The notes: a model not told the origin generated them from the sequence alone. A DNA stretch of 64,000 nt from Beverwykella pulmonaria (GCA_001599595.1 BCHH01000001.1:3935068-3999067), one strand, 5' to 3'; positions 10,374 to 21,487 are shown, counted from the stretch's first letter. Numbers and translations are program-made.

Positions 10374-10832
10374 GTACCGAGTGTGCACTTGTCCAGGTAG
10401 TAGTAGATTCCCGTGTCCGAATCACCTGTAACCTGCCATTCGCAGTCCAAAAAGGATTTCCCGTTGTTTCGTAACTCATAATGAGCAATTTGACGAATAC
10501 TTTCAACACCTAAAAATGATCGATACAGTGTAAGAGCAATCTATAAACTTCGTAGCGGGAACAAAAGAGGTGAGGGATGGCATACCATGCACTTCATAGA
10601 AGTAGGAATAAAAATAGCCTGCCGAGTTTATGTACCAGTAATCTGTATACTGGCTTCCCGCTATTCCGCTACTCCAGCTTCCTTCCCCAGAGTCCATGTA
10701 AAGCAGTACTCCTACAAAAGACCAGTCAGCAACATTGCTAAGTGAGAAGTGTTCGGTTGCGAACGTACTAATGGCGAACTTTCCCTCCAGATAATAACAG
10801 AGTTGGTTTCGATTCGAATCGAATGTTGTCAT
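10374..10832 (-). CDS. orphan two-exon protein, partial model
   Basis: ATG at 10832; exon 1 10586-10832; intron 10510-10585 (GTATGC...TTTTTAG, 76 nt); exon 2 10378-10509 to a GTACGT donor followed by an ACTAAC branch-like site. The joined frame gives about 126 residues, rich in Tyr/Ser/Gly/Trp with DSGEGSWSSG and a later CEWQVTGDSD. The 3' end is uncertain: read-through gives a stop shortly after, and several weak acceptors lie near 10270-10310. An ATG at 10896 heads a short hydrophobic start in a different frame, so a signal peptide may have been lost by frameshift. Family not recognised; it could be a decaying secreted protein. Confidence 0.4.
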
Positions 10833-11154
10833 ATTGTGTGAAAGACGGCCTGACGGCTCGGTCACTAGCGGCTAAGCCTAGGGTTATGGGCTTCATATTT
10901 ATGTGGGGCAGTGCACGAAAATAAATGATTACAATTGGTAAGTCTCGCTCAACTCGCTTCAGAATTTACAGCCCCTACCAGGTTGTACGAAGGGTTTCCA
11001 TTATATGGAACCCTTCCCTTGAAACTGTACAGCACGGTTGTATGCGGCTATAGCCTTGGCATAGATTCTTACTTGGATGGAAAAAATGCTTAGGTTTGTA
11101 TCAGGCTACTATACAAACATACTATAATTTTCTTTTCTAATGCTGTGATCCACC

Positions 11155-11740
11155 ATGTTTAAAACACCAAATCTTCAACTGTCCTACGAGGAGCGCATCC
11201 AAATCTCTACACTTGCAAATGGTTAGATGGAAGCAGACAGCATATATTTAATCTATGCGAGAGCCCTAGGCAATTATTCAGGTCGCCCAAAGCTGAACCA
11301 AGTCGTACGAGAAGGATACTGAGCTAACTGAACTACTAATGACCCTAAAGCATCTGCAGGCACTCGCCACTGCTTGCATCCTAGATCTTAAGCGCCTGAT
11401 CGTACGATACCGACGCGAGCCGGGTCGAATCGCACGAAAAAACCATTAACCAAACGAAATCGCTATAGCCCTTAAGCGCCTATAGGTACTCGCCCCTGCT
11501 TGCATTCCAAACCATAACCTTGCAGTTGTTTGACGCCGACGCAAGCTAGGTCATGTCGTGCGAGAAGGCCACTGACTAAACCAAATTCTTACGGCCCTTA
11601 AGCGTCTGTAGGCACTCGCCCCTGCTTGCATTCCAAACCGTAACCGTGAAGTTATTCGACGCCGACGCAAGCTAGATCATGTCGTACGAGAAGGCTACTA
11701 ACCTAACTAAGACGCTATAGGTCTATAGAAAAACACTCTA
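11155..11740 (+). repeat. 126-bp tandem repeat next to a transposase-like scrap
   Basis: Three decayed copies of a 126-bp unit; equivalent points are about 11345, 11471 and 11597. The unit carries CTTAAGCG..CTGTAGGCACTCGCCCCTGCTTGC and ends CGTACGAGAAGG. 126 is divisible by three and the plus-strand frame repeats LKRL, LAPACIPN and VVREG, so it may once have encoded a 42-residue repeat. Just upstream (about 11155-11320) is a scrap, YEERIQISTLANG, resembling the DNA-binding start of Tc1/mariner transposases. Confidence 0.5.
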
Positions 11741-11749
11741 TTTTTTGTT

Positions 11750-11882
11750 ATGGAGGGTTGTCTATGTGTGTTGCACTAATAGGGTTGAGAGTATGTCTTC
11801 AGGGTGGATAAGAGTGTACTATAGGAGAGACGGATCGCTGCCAAACCACGTTGGCAGCGGGGGAACGCTAATAGGCTAAAGC
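11750..11882. repeat. dispersed ~130-bp repeat, copy 1
   Basis: GGGTTGTCTATG...CACTAATAGGGTTGAG...CGCTGCCAAACCACGTTGGCAGCGGGGGAACGCTAATAGGCTAAA. It recurs in the same orientation at 44408-44535. CTAATAG occurs near both ends, and GCTGCCAA..TTGGCAGC forms a small inverted repeat. Confidence 0.7.
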
Positions 11883-12039
11883 TCCACCCCCCAAAACAGT
11901 GCCCAATTTATCAGGCTTTTGCCGCTGACGAGACTCTCTCAAACTTCTTCCTTACCCCTCTGCCATATACAATTTTCTAGCGTTGCTAGCTCAACGCTTG
12001 CTGCTACACTTTCCCCTACACCATTAGTGTCAATTTTCT

Positions 12040-12440
12040 ATACCCAGGCGGCAGCACAGTGCCTAATCTAGTAACAATTACGTCCTAATAAATCTCCTCA
12101 TGTCACTCCCAGAGATTGATAGCACAGTGGCAATACCTCTAGCACTCCTTGTGGCCTTCGAACCGAGCATTTATAATATCTGCTAGCTCTAGAAGCACTC
12201 TAGCCTCGTTGTACGTCCAGCCCAACTTCCCTTAAAACAAGGTAAATGCCCTCCACTCCCTCTTGCAGCTATCTAATTTTAACTTGCACTTTGCAGAAGT
12301 CAAGATCTGCCCTACAGAAACAGCGTTGGTGGCTGAGCTGGCTGATTGCCACACAATGGGCTTGAAGGAGAGCTCCTGCTACATACTGCCTTAGATAGAG
12401 GTGTCGTACAATGTCTTCAAGAGGGCCTTTTCCATAGGTT
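12040..12440 (-). pseudogene. Myb/SANT-like DNA-binding domain relic
   Basis: One minus-strand frame with four stops reads MEKALLKTLYD, LSFKPIVWQSA, KLKLDSCKREWRAF and GWTYNEARVLLELADII. This is the layout of the fungal Myb/SANT-like domain (Myb_DNA-bind_3 type) often seen near transposons. The stops are TAA/TAG, consistent with RIP. No intact gene is possible. Confidence 0.45.
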
Positions 12441-12929
12441 CGCTGCACGCCAGGACGACGCGGGATGATATAGGCGCCGGTGTAGGAGAAGGCATGAAGG
12501 ATTGGGTAGTGGCAGGAGCGCTCATGATGAGGGTAGTGGGCAGTAAGTTGATGAATTTTGGTGTGTTGGCTGATGAGGCTGCAGAGACTTCCCGAATACC
12601 AAGGGGTAATAAAACAGCGGCCCCGCAGCTGACTAACATCTAATTCTGTACGCATAAGTGTGGAAGAAAGAATCTCAAGATGTGTATTCTGTGTGATGTA
12701 TGTGGATATCCACGTGACGGTATGGTGTCCTGGGCTTACAAATTTTTTACTGCCACCAGAAATACTATGGACGAACCGAACATCCTACTAGCTACTTAGC
12801 CGCTTTAGAAGGTGAAGATGGCAACCATTTACAAGCCCGGAAATGCAAGACGGCAGCTAGCTGCAGCAACTGGGGCTGTGAAACGGGTACCTTTCCCTGG
12901 ACCCTGATAGTATAAGAAGTGTTGGCATG

Positions 12930-13590
12930 ACAAGGTTATTGCAATTGCAATGGGGGGTTCCAAACGACTTGTTGGCTCATGTATATCTATATCAGAGGTG
13001 CTGCTGAGGGAATCATTCCACCTCACCAACTTCTACACTAGCCCAGTACGGCTAGTGTTCAACGTGATCACCACGTTCTATATACTCCCAACAAGAAGAT
13101 TGCGGATGTTGAATTTTAAATATAGGCACACGGCTAGCCCTGCGCTTCTATCTGAACATCTATGTCCACAGACATACTAGAAGTTTAACATCACATTTTT
13201 TTGCAACATGTACCTTGCTAATCAACTTAAAGAAGTCTAAGTTAGAAACGTGCAATCTATGTATGCTTTGTGCGGCCTTAATTTGTTTGTGGAAGTGGGC
13301 ATTTGAGTGCTATCAGAGGAAACTTGGAAGCAACAGCATTCCGTAAAATATTATAGACTAGTGCAGTACATGGGAGGACAAGATCATGTATGTGTGAAAA
13401 TTGTCGTGATGTAACGAAGTTGATTGAGAGAGGGATGATCGTTATATTGATTCTACAGAGGAGGAGCTACCGAAGAAATATCTATAGTCTTACCAAGCAC
13501 GCTAGGAGCCTGCCAAGATAGTGAACGCAAACATAGAGGTGAGTCACATGAGCAAGCATCAAGGTGACTCATCATATGACCCACGGGCCA
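12930..13590 (-). mobile_element. Copia-like LTR remnants, minus orientation
   Basis: Inverted counterparts of the LTR at 1137-1570: the A block (LTR start) at 12930-13095 and the B block at 13392-13588. Read on the minus strand, B precedes A, about 300 bp apart. That fits the end of one LTR, a shortened interior and the start of a second LTR. No coding sequence remains in the interior. Confidence 0.5.
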
Positions 13591-13800
13591 ACAAAATCAA
13601 TAACTAGTATCTTTTCCTGGCCTTTGTTTGGCCAAGTTGTAATTTCGTGGCTCAGGGGTGGTCACCTTCCGCCGCAATCCTGAGCTCCCCAACCGCGGCG
13701 TAAGTTACTTGTGAGAGGCTTCGTGCTGAATATATATTACGCGTCGGTGGCTATTAGGGTAGCGACGAAGGAGGCTGCGGGGAAGCTGCTGGGGAGGCGC

Positions 13801-14010
13801 GGTATCGTGTCACCATTGGAACAACGAACGCACTCCCGTAGCCTGCATTAAATGCAGAAGATTTAGGCATAAAGCAAGAGACTGTGTGCAACTAGAGACG
13901 TGCGACATGTGCAGCCGAGAAAGCCACATCTGATGTGAAACAGCCAACCTGCGCTGTGTGAACTGCCAGGGACCGCATTGGGCTTCGCACGCAGAAACGG
14001 AGGCCAATAA
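13801..14010 (+). pseudogene. LINE (Tad/I-type) ORF1 zinc-knuckle relic
   Basis: Plus-strand frame: ACIKCRRFRHKARDC, then CDMCSRESHI, one stop, and CVNCQGPHWASH. These are successive CCHC/CCHH knuckles in the spacing of ORF1 proteins of fungal Tad-type non-LTR retrotransposons. The stop stands where an amino acid (probably Trp) is expected. No endonuclease or reverse transcriptase follows. It is a possible remnant of the machinery class that mobilises SINEs such as the one at 4733-4896. Confidence 0.65.
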
Positions 14011-14721
14011 AATTCCACAAAATACTAGCTAAAGAATTATTTGCTCAGATCTCATTACTTTCCTTTTGTCTTCTAATAAAGTTGCACAACAGAATCTCCA
14101 TCGAAGCCCTAGATGGTGGACCGTGGCGAGCTGCACGACCAGCGCGCGCCACCGCACAGACGGAATTTGTATGGAAATAGGTTGATTTGTATGGAAGCGC
14201 ACGGACACGCGCTACAAACCCGCCCATGGGAGAGGTGGGTGTGCAGTAGGCTTGTAACCTAAAGGTGAGCAAAGCTGAAATGTGATTCGCCGCCCCAAAC
14301 ATCGGCATGAATCCCCACGTTTCCTCTCATGACCCGAGCCCTTCACATTTTCCCCTTGATGCAGTGTTCCTTTCAAGATGAGGGGACTTGCCGTGTTAAA
14401 ATGAAAACGCTACGCATACCGTAGCGTAGGTTTTTGGAATTCGCTTGCATCGCCTAGATTATGCTCTAGGCATGAAATTTTTGTATGTGACAGACCGGAT
14501 GTCAACCGGTGTAATTTCTAGCAAATGTAATGCGTTTGACTGAGCTGTTAAAATATTACTACTGGAGTTCTTCTTCATGGATAGTTAAGATCTCTTCAAA
14601 CTCTACCGCTCCTTTGTCATCTTTTTCTATTAGTTGAATATATTAAATTCTAGACGCGTAATCCTCTTAAACACTTTGAGCCAAGGACTCTCATCGCGTT
14701 TAACATTTCATTTGGTTTAAG
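14011..14721. other. gene-free stretch
   Basis: Contains a short minus-strand open frame (14045-14308) with no recognisable content and a small inverted repeat near 14400 (CTACGCATACCGTAGCGTAG). Probably the 5' flank of the SAT4-type gene. Confidence 0.35.
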
Positions 14722-15751
14722 ATGATACCAAATGGGGTCTTATCGGTCGTTTCTGGTCTAGTGCTGTCTTCTTTCTCCACTGTTGTTGTCTACGCCAGGT
14801 ACGCGACTCTTCTAGAAGCTCTAGCAGCTGCTTTCTGACCCCTAGAAGAATATATTGCCGAAGATGCCAGGTTGCAAGACTTTCTTTGTTCGACTATGTC
14901 ATGTTGCTAGCACTAGTGGGTATAATGTCCTCCATTGGATATCTCAGCTTATAGGTTCACCTAAGCTCGGAACATGGGGTATTACCGCCCTCAACTACTA
15001 TCAAGTATATGTTGCACCTGATCTGCCTCGGAGTACCAGTGATAACATTTCCGTAAGCCACCATCATCCAAACTAGACACAACTTCCTTACCAGAATTGC
15101 TTGCAGAATCATGAACAAGAAGGCAGCTTCAACGGCGTCCTAATAAGCTGGTATATCTATCGCCTCGCCTACCCCATCGCCCTTTTCCTCGTCAAATTCT
15201 CCATCCTCCTCTTCTACGTTCGCCTCGCCGAAGGCGCAAACACCACCTTCCGCCGCACGGTCTACGCTACAATTATCCTTCTCTGTATCTACACCATCAC
15301 TATCGTTAGTGTCAGCGTTTTCATTTGCGGAAAACCTTCCAGTGCCTACTCCATCCAGGCCTTTCTCACAATGTCCAAGAGCGGCTTACGCAGCACCACC
15401 TGCCTTAACGTTAATATCATTTGGTTCGCGCAATCGGGGTTCAATCTCTTGACCGACGTTGTCATACTCATTCTACCGATGCCGATATTGCTAAGACTCC
15501 ACATCTCGGTGCATAGGAAAATTGCTCTAATTGCGGTTTTTAGTGTTGGATCGATAGCTGTCACCGCGTCGTGTATTCGTGTCTGGCTTATTTCGGAGTG
15601 GAGCAAATCCATCAAGGCACAAGCTCAGTACGCGTATATCATGATTATTGGGGGACAGATTGAGCTTAATGCGGGCATCGTGTCAGCTTGTATCCCGTTC
15701 TTGAAACCGCTGTTTCGGTCGTTCGAAGACAGGGACAACGCAAAGGATTGA
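14722..15751 (+). pseudogene. SAT4/Pth11-like seven-helix membrane protein, frame broken
   Basis: Family: fungal rhodopsin-like integral membrane proteins, some implicated in surface sensing. ATG at 14722 starts helix 1; a 47-nt intron (14799-14845, branch CTGAC) leads to RRIYCRRC and helix 2. The frame then hits TAG at 14952 while the family pattern continues in another frame (LGTWGITALNYYQ). A probable intron from GTAAGC at 15053 leads into a clean 15095-15751 block with LVKFSILLFYVRL, NLLTDVVILILPMPIL and three later helices. It ends soon after the last helix, giving a short tail. The late exon is pristine and the early part broken, so it is a recent pseudogene or a single-base assembly error. 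Confidence 0.65.
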
Positions 15752-16079
15752 AAGTGAAGGATTTATTTTTAGGCGCTCTATTCACCCAGTTCACTACATT
15801 CGTGTGTGACTATTCAGGAGAAGTTTCTGGAAAGCTCTAAACATAGATTACACGACCTAAAGATTGCGGGATACAACTTTCAAGGACTGCGAATACATAG
15901 AGATTGCAGGGTACGGGCTTCGAAGACTGGCAATATATATAATAGTTTTTTTTTAACAATCTTCAGGTTACTACCCTAACTAGAACCGATTACCGCTGCA
16001 TCGCTGTCTGAACCATTACCAGAGTGTTGCATATCCCAAGCTCATCCAGAAAGCTAGGGTTCTGGGGTTTGGCCACTTC
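15752..16079. other. intergenic stretch
   Basis: AT-rich DNA between two broken genes, with imperfect repeats of CATAGATT..CGGG/GCAGGGTACG at 15840-15920. No gene seen. Confidence 0.3.
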
Positions 16080-17090
16080 CTACACTTTCCATATCCGTCG
16101 AGGTCTTGCTCTCAGACACCACACTTCACTTGGTAGCTCTTCTCCTGTTGAAGAGCAGACTACAAAGAGCGACCACCCAAGCGTGTCCATCGCGCCAATT
16201 ACTCCAGCGACAGCATTCGACATACCGGCCTTACCGGAAGGTTCGGCCACCTTTGTATCAATGCTATACCCGAGGCAGAAGTCCTCGGTGTTCGAGCACG
16301 CCTTGCACCAATTCTCGGTCGCTGCAATAGATATCTGACTAAGCTCGTCGGCGAACTCTGCCCACGGCATTGGTGACTCCGTCCGGCCAAAGAGTGGGAG
16401 CCTAGCGACTGGAACGTCTGATCCGTTTTGGAACAGAAACCGCACGTTAATATCCGCGATGTTGCTAGGAAACACAGTTGTGTTCGCTTCTGTGAAGAGC
16501 TCGAAGGCCATTGTCGACGCATAATCAGGCAGGCCGTAAAAGTCCAAATTGGCAAGGGTCAGATTTGAGAGGCCAAAGAAGGAGAGCAAGTTGTCGTAGC
16601 TACCAGCGAGAAGGCTGAGCTTTAAATGCCCCCTTGGAAGAGACGGTTTCGTTAAGCTTCAGAAGAATAGCTCCTGCGAGGGTCTGACCACCAATAGATC
16701 TGGCGGGCTGAGTTGCATTGTAACTGAAAGCCCACTCCGCGCCGTCAGCCAGTGTTCAGAGCTGGAACAGATCGCTCTCCGTCACATTAACGGCGCGAGA
16801 TGGCGCATTGTGGACTCTGGAAACCTTTACAAAGTCAAAGATTTCGAATGCGTTTGCGTAGGTCAGGTTCTCAGGCCGGTAGTCGTACACACTCTTCATA
16901 CCGTCCCAGAACTGCCTATAGAACGACTTGGTTGACTCGTATCGCGTCTTGTACTCCGTACTATCCTTGAAGGTGGCTTGGCCCTCAGAGAAATTAGGAC
17001 ATCCTTCGCCGCCTTTGACCCAGATAGTGTCGGGAGAGTTGACGTCTTCACCATGTACGGTTACATACCTGTATCCGCCAAGCGGCCTAG
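16080..17090 (-). pseudogene. histidine acid phosphatase, truncated and frameshifted
   Basis: Two minus-strand blocks match secreted/GPI fungal histidine acid phosphatases. Block 1 (about 17075-16640) contains YRYVTVHGEDVNSPDTIW, NLTYANAFEIFD and GGQTLAGAILL. Block 2 (16600-16080) contains LPDYASTMAFELFT, LFGRTESPMPW and the WCKAC...C pair. A TGA interrupts block 1 and a frameshift separates the blocks near 16625. The N-terminus with the catalytic RHG motif is missing: the homology stops at about 17090 beside an unrelated Myb relic. The C-terminal hydrophobic anchor is degraded. It cannot make an active enzyme. Confidence 0.75.
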
Positions 17091-17102
17091 GCTAGGAAGT
17101 CC

Positions 17103-17420
17103 ATGAGCAGTCCCCACTGTGATGCTGCCAGCCATGAAACGGACCACGCAGACGACAACTTAGACGAAGAGGACGAGAGCGGAGAGGAAGATGCAGGCGA
17201 ATACGAGCCTCTTGCCCCCAGCGCTAATCAAGGATTTAGTAGCTACCAATCAACAAATATACCATGGTCGAAGTCGGACGAACAGTGATTCCTTGCATAC
17301 CAACAGAGGATGGATATGGAGTGGGAGGACATATTTAAGCGCTTCACAAATAGGACGGATAGGGCAACAAAGACACGTTACTGCATTTTACGAAAGAAGG
17401 ACTGATGATGGTATAACGGT
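17103..17420 (+). pseudogene. Myb-like (SANT) domain gene relic
   Basis: ATG at 17103, an acidic tract rich in Asp/Glu, then PWSKSDEQ, a TGA at 17286-17288, and in the same frame FLAYQQRMDMEWEDIFKRF, NRT and TKTRY. The Trp spacing and 'RT..A...RY' pattern fit a Myb-like helix-turn-helix. TGA is one C-to-T change from an Arg codon (CGA), a RIP-type change. Two further stops follow near 17400. Confidence 0.5.
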
Positions 17421-17743
17421 GGATGCATTGGGCAATCCACCGAGTTCGCTCAGCGAGGATATCGGGGGGCCTGAGGTGAAATGGGACTTGGGTAGAACGG
17501 CTCCACAGCAGGGTCTAGGAAATAGAGCTACTAAAGCTAGATCCAGCCCCGAAAAGTGCGTGTATTAATTGACGTGGTTTACCGTCCTCGTAACCTATCT
17601 CTCAACGACGACCACAAGCACTCATAGCTAGGACCAAAGGCAAGATTCACTTTCACCTGAAGCCATACATCAGCAAGATGCAACGGCTCCTTGTTTAGGC
17701 CCATTGTTCCTCTTTTGCCATCTGTCGTGGTGAGGGACGGTTA

Positions 17744-18690
17744 CAGGGCTGCCAACCGGACGTAGTACGTACCCGTAGTACGTGAATTATACGGTCACGT
17801 GATACGTACGAACGTAATCGATTTGTGAGTCGTAGTTTTCGTTTCGTTTGGCATAAATCCTGTACGTACTACGCCTATAAGTTAGTAACTTTGGCGGCAG
17901 GTTTCGTGCCCATTAGAGGAGGTTGTTTACATGTTGGCATGAAGCATTTTGTTGCTAAAGTTGTGTTTTGTTGCAGCCACAAATCTCCTATAACTCGTGC
18001 AATAGGGGGATCGTCAGTGGCTTTAGGCATCTACCTCCTATACCTGCGTATTATTATGATGCAGCAATTTGTTCAATCTTCCCAGGCATCATCCGCGGCC
18101 TCATTAACGCCTTCCATCTCCCATCAAGCAGGTTCTTAATTTGGCAAGGCTCAGTGATAGGCGTCTAGCTCGCGCCTCAACGCTGGCGCGGTGCGACAAC
18201 AAGCTGCTATCGCGTGAAAACTAGCTCCGCGGTAATTAAACTGCCTCTCTACAATAAACAATCTAACGTCGCTTTAGATTGTTATTACCCCACCTATCTC
18301 ATCTTACGCTGTCGCAACAATCCTCAATCTAAAGCTCACAACAAGGCAGACAAGTTTGACGACTGGCGATCGCTCCTCTCACAAGAAAACTTGTTTCGCA
18401 ACGCTATCATCAATCCTGAGCATAGCTGTAGCATAGGAAAGAACTGGCTAAGCAGGGGAGTAGTCCAGAGCAAGTTAACTACTCTAGTAGCTCACATAAC
18501 AGCTACTACGCCCACGTAACTTCTCACTTTGAGGCGAAACGTACAAACGTAGCAGCAATTTCAAACGTTACTTTTACGCTGCGTACTTGGTTCTCAATTC
18601 ACCCTTTACGTACGAACGTACCAACAATCTGAGAAGTAGCAGGCACAAAAAGGGCGAGCCGTAACGTAGTACGTACGGTTGGCAGCCCTG
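17744..18690. mobile_element. hAT-type DNA transposon, probably non-autonomous
   Basis: 947 bp bounded by perfect 15-bp terminal inverted repeats CAGGGCTGCCAACCG and flanked by the 8-bp duplication GACGGTTA (17736-17743 and 18691-18698). The 8-bp duplication and CAGGG ends are hallmarks of hAT elements. Subterminal palindromic motifs (CGTAGTACGTAC, ACGTACGAACGTA) occur at both ends and may bind transposase. Internal frames (for example 17825-18139 and 18214-18519) do not resemble a transposase. It must have been mobilised in trans. Ends and duplication are perfect, so the insertion looks recent compared with the other relics. Confidence 0.9.
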
Positions 18691-18698
18691 GACGGTTA

Positions 18699-20063
18699 TA
18701 CGTGGACCGGAACAGTCGACCTTGCTAGTCGGTGAGTCGGTCGCGGATGACGGTTGATCTAACGCCAGGAACGGAACCGTGTGCGCCGTACAGTTCGTCA
18801 TGCCCTCGATCAGCAAGTCTCAAAGACCAAGGCTGCGAGGTTCGACCACCTCTGTCAACTTAGCGCCACGCAGTTAAAGACGGTGAAACAATGGCATCCG
18901 AAAAGGGAATGTTGACGTGCCCTAGATCGCCTCGCCATGTGGGTGTAGTGTGAACTTTCACACACCGCTCGCCAGCGTTCGAGGGCGGCATTGATGACTT
19001 ACGGAGGACCTTGGAGCATGATCTGGTGAGCTGGTGAAAAAAATTCACTCACCTCAACCAACCACGCCGTACGCACCCATAACAGTTGGAAAAGGTTAGC
19101 GAGCTTAAATATCTGCGGCAATTAAACACCACGCAGAAACAGACCCCGATTCTTCCCCGCCGCCCGCGCGCGGACGAAACAGCAACTTAGACACCTCTTA
19201 TCCCTGGGCTGGACAAACCTCTCACAACCCCTCGCCTCTACCAATATTGTAAGACGTAGACTTGTCACTCTCCTCTATAGATAGAACCTAGGATCGGGCC
19301 CCTAGGGTAACAACGCCTAAACAACCCAGCGGCACATGTCCCACTTTGTCTAGAGAAGGAGGGTCCCACGGGACGGGTAGTTATGTTGCAACAGCAACTA
19401 AGGCGTCATGTCGCAACGGTGAGCGTTGGGAGAACGGCAGGCGCGGATTCTACACCAACAGAGCGTGATGGGGGTAGCGGAAGCGGAGGGGACAAAGGAT
19501 AGACGGACAACTACAGGTACACAGGACTTCAACTTCTAGAGCAAGTGTGATGGAGCGGGCGGTCAGAGCAAGCGGACAGCAGCCATCTAGGTCGAGCCCT
19601 TGCTCACCTAGGTCGCGTGTGTATGGAACAACGGACGAAAGATGTTTTTCCCCAATACGAGTACTCGTATCAAGCCCAGTCTGGGGTTTTTTGTTCTTCT
19701 GGTGTAAATAGTGGCAATAGTCTGCGTGGCACTACACTAAGGTATTTGACCTATTAACTCTCTTTAATACGCAAGATCTTATAAGCAATCTAACTAGATA
19801 ACTATCGCATATGCGGGTCCAGGTGCGATACTTCCGAGGATCCTCATAACAAGTTCTCACGATGCATTGCCTCAAGGTAGGCGAATCAGAATGGGAGAAT
19901 GAACCGTGACTTACTGTCCGTTCTGTGGGTAGCATACTCTCATAGGCCCAAAAATTTCGCCAGATAAGCTATGTCGGAGTGGTGGCTCAAAGGAATTTTC
20001 TTGCAGATCGTCCGCAAGCGAACACTATCATTGGGGGAAAGTTGGAATGAGGAGCGTTGATTA
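18699..20063. other. gene-free stretch
   Basis: No coding region recognised. The segment at about 19553-19735 shares GCGGGCGGTCA and an AGTCTGCGTGGC end with 9617-9750. An inverted repeat CCCCAATACGAGTACTCGTATCAAGCCCAGTCTGGGG lies near 19650-19690. Confidence 0.35.
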
Positions 20064-20150
20064 ATTACGGCACAGAACCCTGCGGCACACAACTTTGCGG
20101 CACACAACTTTGCGGCACATAACTTTGCGGCACGGCACAGAACTTCGCAA
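20064..20150. repeat. 15-bp tandem repeat
   Basis: About five copies of AACTTTGCGGCACAC with small variations, some 220 bp upstream of the epoxide-hydrolase start codon. GCATGCATGCTAGCATGAATGTCAGCATGAATGTC follows. Confidence 0.8.
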
Positions 20151-20366
20151 CGGCATGCATGCTAGCATGAATGTCAGCATGAATGTCCAGCTGTGGGCGC
20201 TTCAAAGGAGATGGAATGCAAGGAACCTTAGGTTTGTGGCCGTGTTTTTTAAGGGGTTTATGGATACCCCTTGCTGCCTAAACCAATTCTCTCTTCTTTG
20301 TCTATCACCTTCATCTCACCCTCCAAACAAAATAGCGATATCACAACAGTCACGGCAGTTACCCAC

Positions 20367-21487
20367 ATGGCGCTTCAGCTGTTTCCCGACACGAGCAAGA
20401 GTATAGCTCTAGAAGATGGCACCATCTATGCGTACATCTTCATCCCACCGTCGAGTCCGATTCAACCCACTTTTCTCTTATTACACGGCTTTCCTAGCTC
20501 CAGCTTCGACTGGAGACGCGTGATTCCTCTACTTCAGGAAGATGGCTACGGCATCATTGCCCCAGATCTCCTTGGATACGGAGACACAGACAAGCCCACA
20601 GAGGTCTCGGCGTATTCTATGAAACGGATGGCCGATCATTTGGGCGAGCTCCTCCTAAAGGAACATATTCAGCAGGTGATCGGAGTAGGGCATGATACGT
20701 GAGTCATAAGTCATATTGGTTGTCTGAAAGTGGCCGGCCTTGGGACAGCGATGGTTGCTAATTACAACATTTCAGGGGCTCGGGGCTCTTGTCGTACGCC
20801 TCGTTGGCGCATCCGTCGTTGTTCGCAAGCATTGTATTTTCTTCAGTTGGATACGTTCCCCCAGGATCATTTGATGTAGACCAATTCAACACCATGACGG
20901 AACAAATCTTAGGCTACCCAACCTTTGGGTACTGGAAATTCTTCGACGAAGACGATTCTGGGAGCACACTTGATGCGAACTCGGATTCTTTTGTATCGCT
21001 TTTCTACCCACAGCATGCGGAGGATTGGAAAACGACCATGGGCCCTATAGGTGCGGCAAAATCATGGGTAACCAACTCCAAGGTGACGCCTTTGCCCACC
21101 TGGTTGAGCAAGGACGATGTACAGAAGCGCAATCAGATCTTCAAGAAAGGCGGGTACACGGCTCCACTGAATTGGTAAGGATTTCGTACTTAGCATTTCA
21201 CATATACTTACTTCTACAGGTACAAAGGAATCATGCGCAAGGTCGATGAGCCGTATGCTGCTACACTGGCGACGGAGGAGAGTAAGAGTATTGGGCTGCC
21301 AGCTTTGGTGATAGTGGGTGAGCATGACTACGTCTGTGTTCCAGACTTTCAGAGACCGACCGCTGATGCTTATCTCCGCAATTATCGTATTGAGCGTTTA
21401 CAATGCGGTCACTGGATTCCACTCGAAAAACCTGCCGAATTTGTCGCACTACTGAAGGAGTTCGCGAAATCATCAATTGTCGCTTGA
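20367..21487 (+). CDS. epoxide hydrolase-like alpha/beta hydrolase
   Basis: Three exons: 20367-20698, 20776-21174, 21220-21487; introns of 77 and 45 nt with GTGAGT/GTAAGG donors and CAG acceptors; 332 residues. HGFP (oxyanion hole) at 40-43; GHDTGSG with Asp nucleophile at about residue 110; the cap-domain motif GGYTAPLNWY; acid Asp about 280 in GEHD; catalytic His about 308 in CGHW. Asp rather than Ser as nucleophile points to epoxide hydrolysis instead of esterase activity. No signal peptide, so probably cytosolic or peroxisomal. An in-frame ATG at 20271 exists, but the 20367 start (context ACCCACATGG) fits family length better. Confidence 0.9.

Noticed and set aside
12269..12655. 128-residue minus-strand frame
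   Set aside because: The Myb/SANT-like relic in another minus-strand frame of the same DNA has recognisable order; this frame has none.
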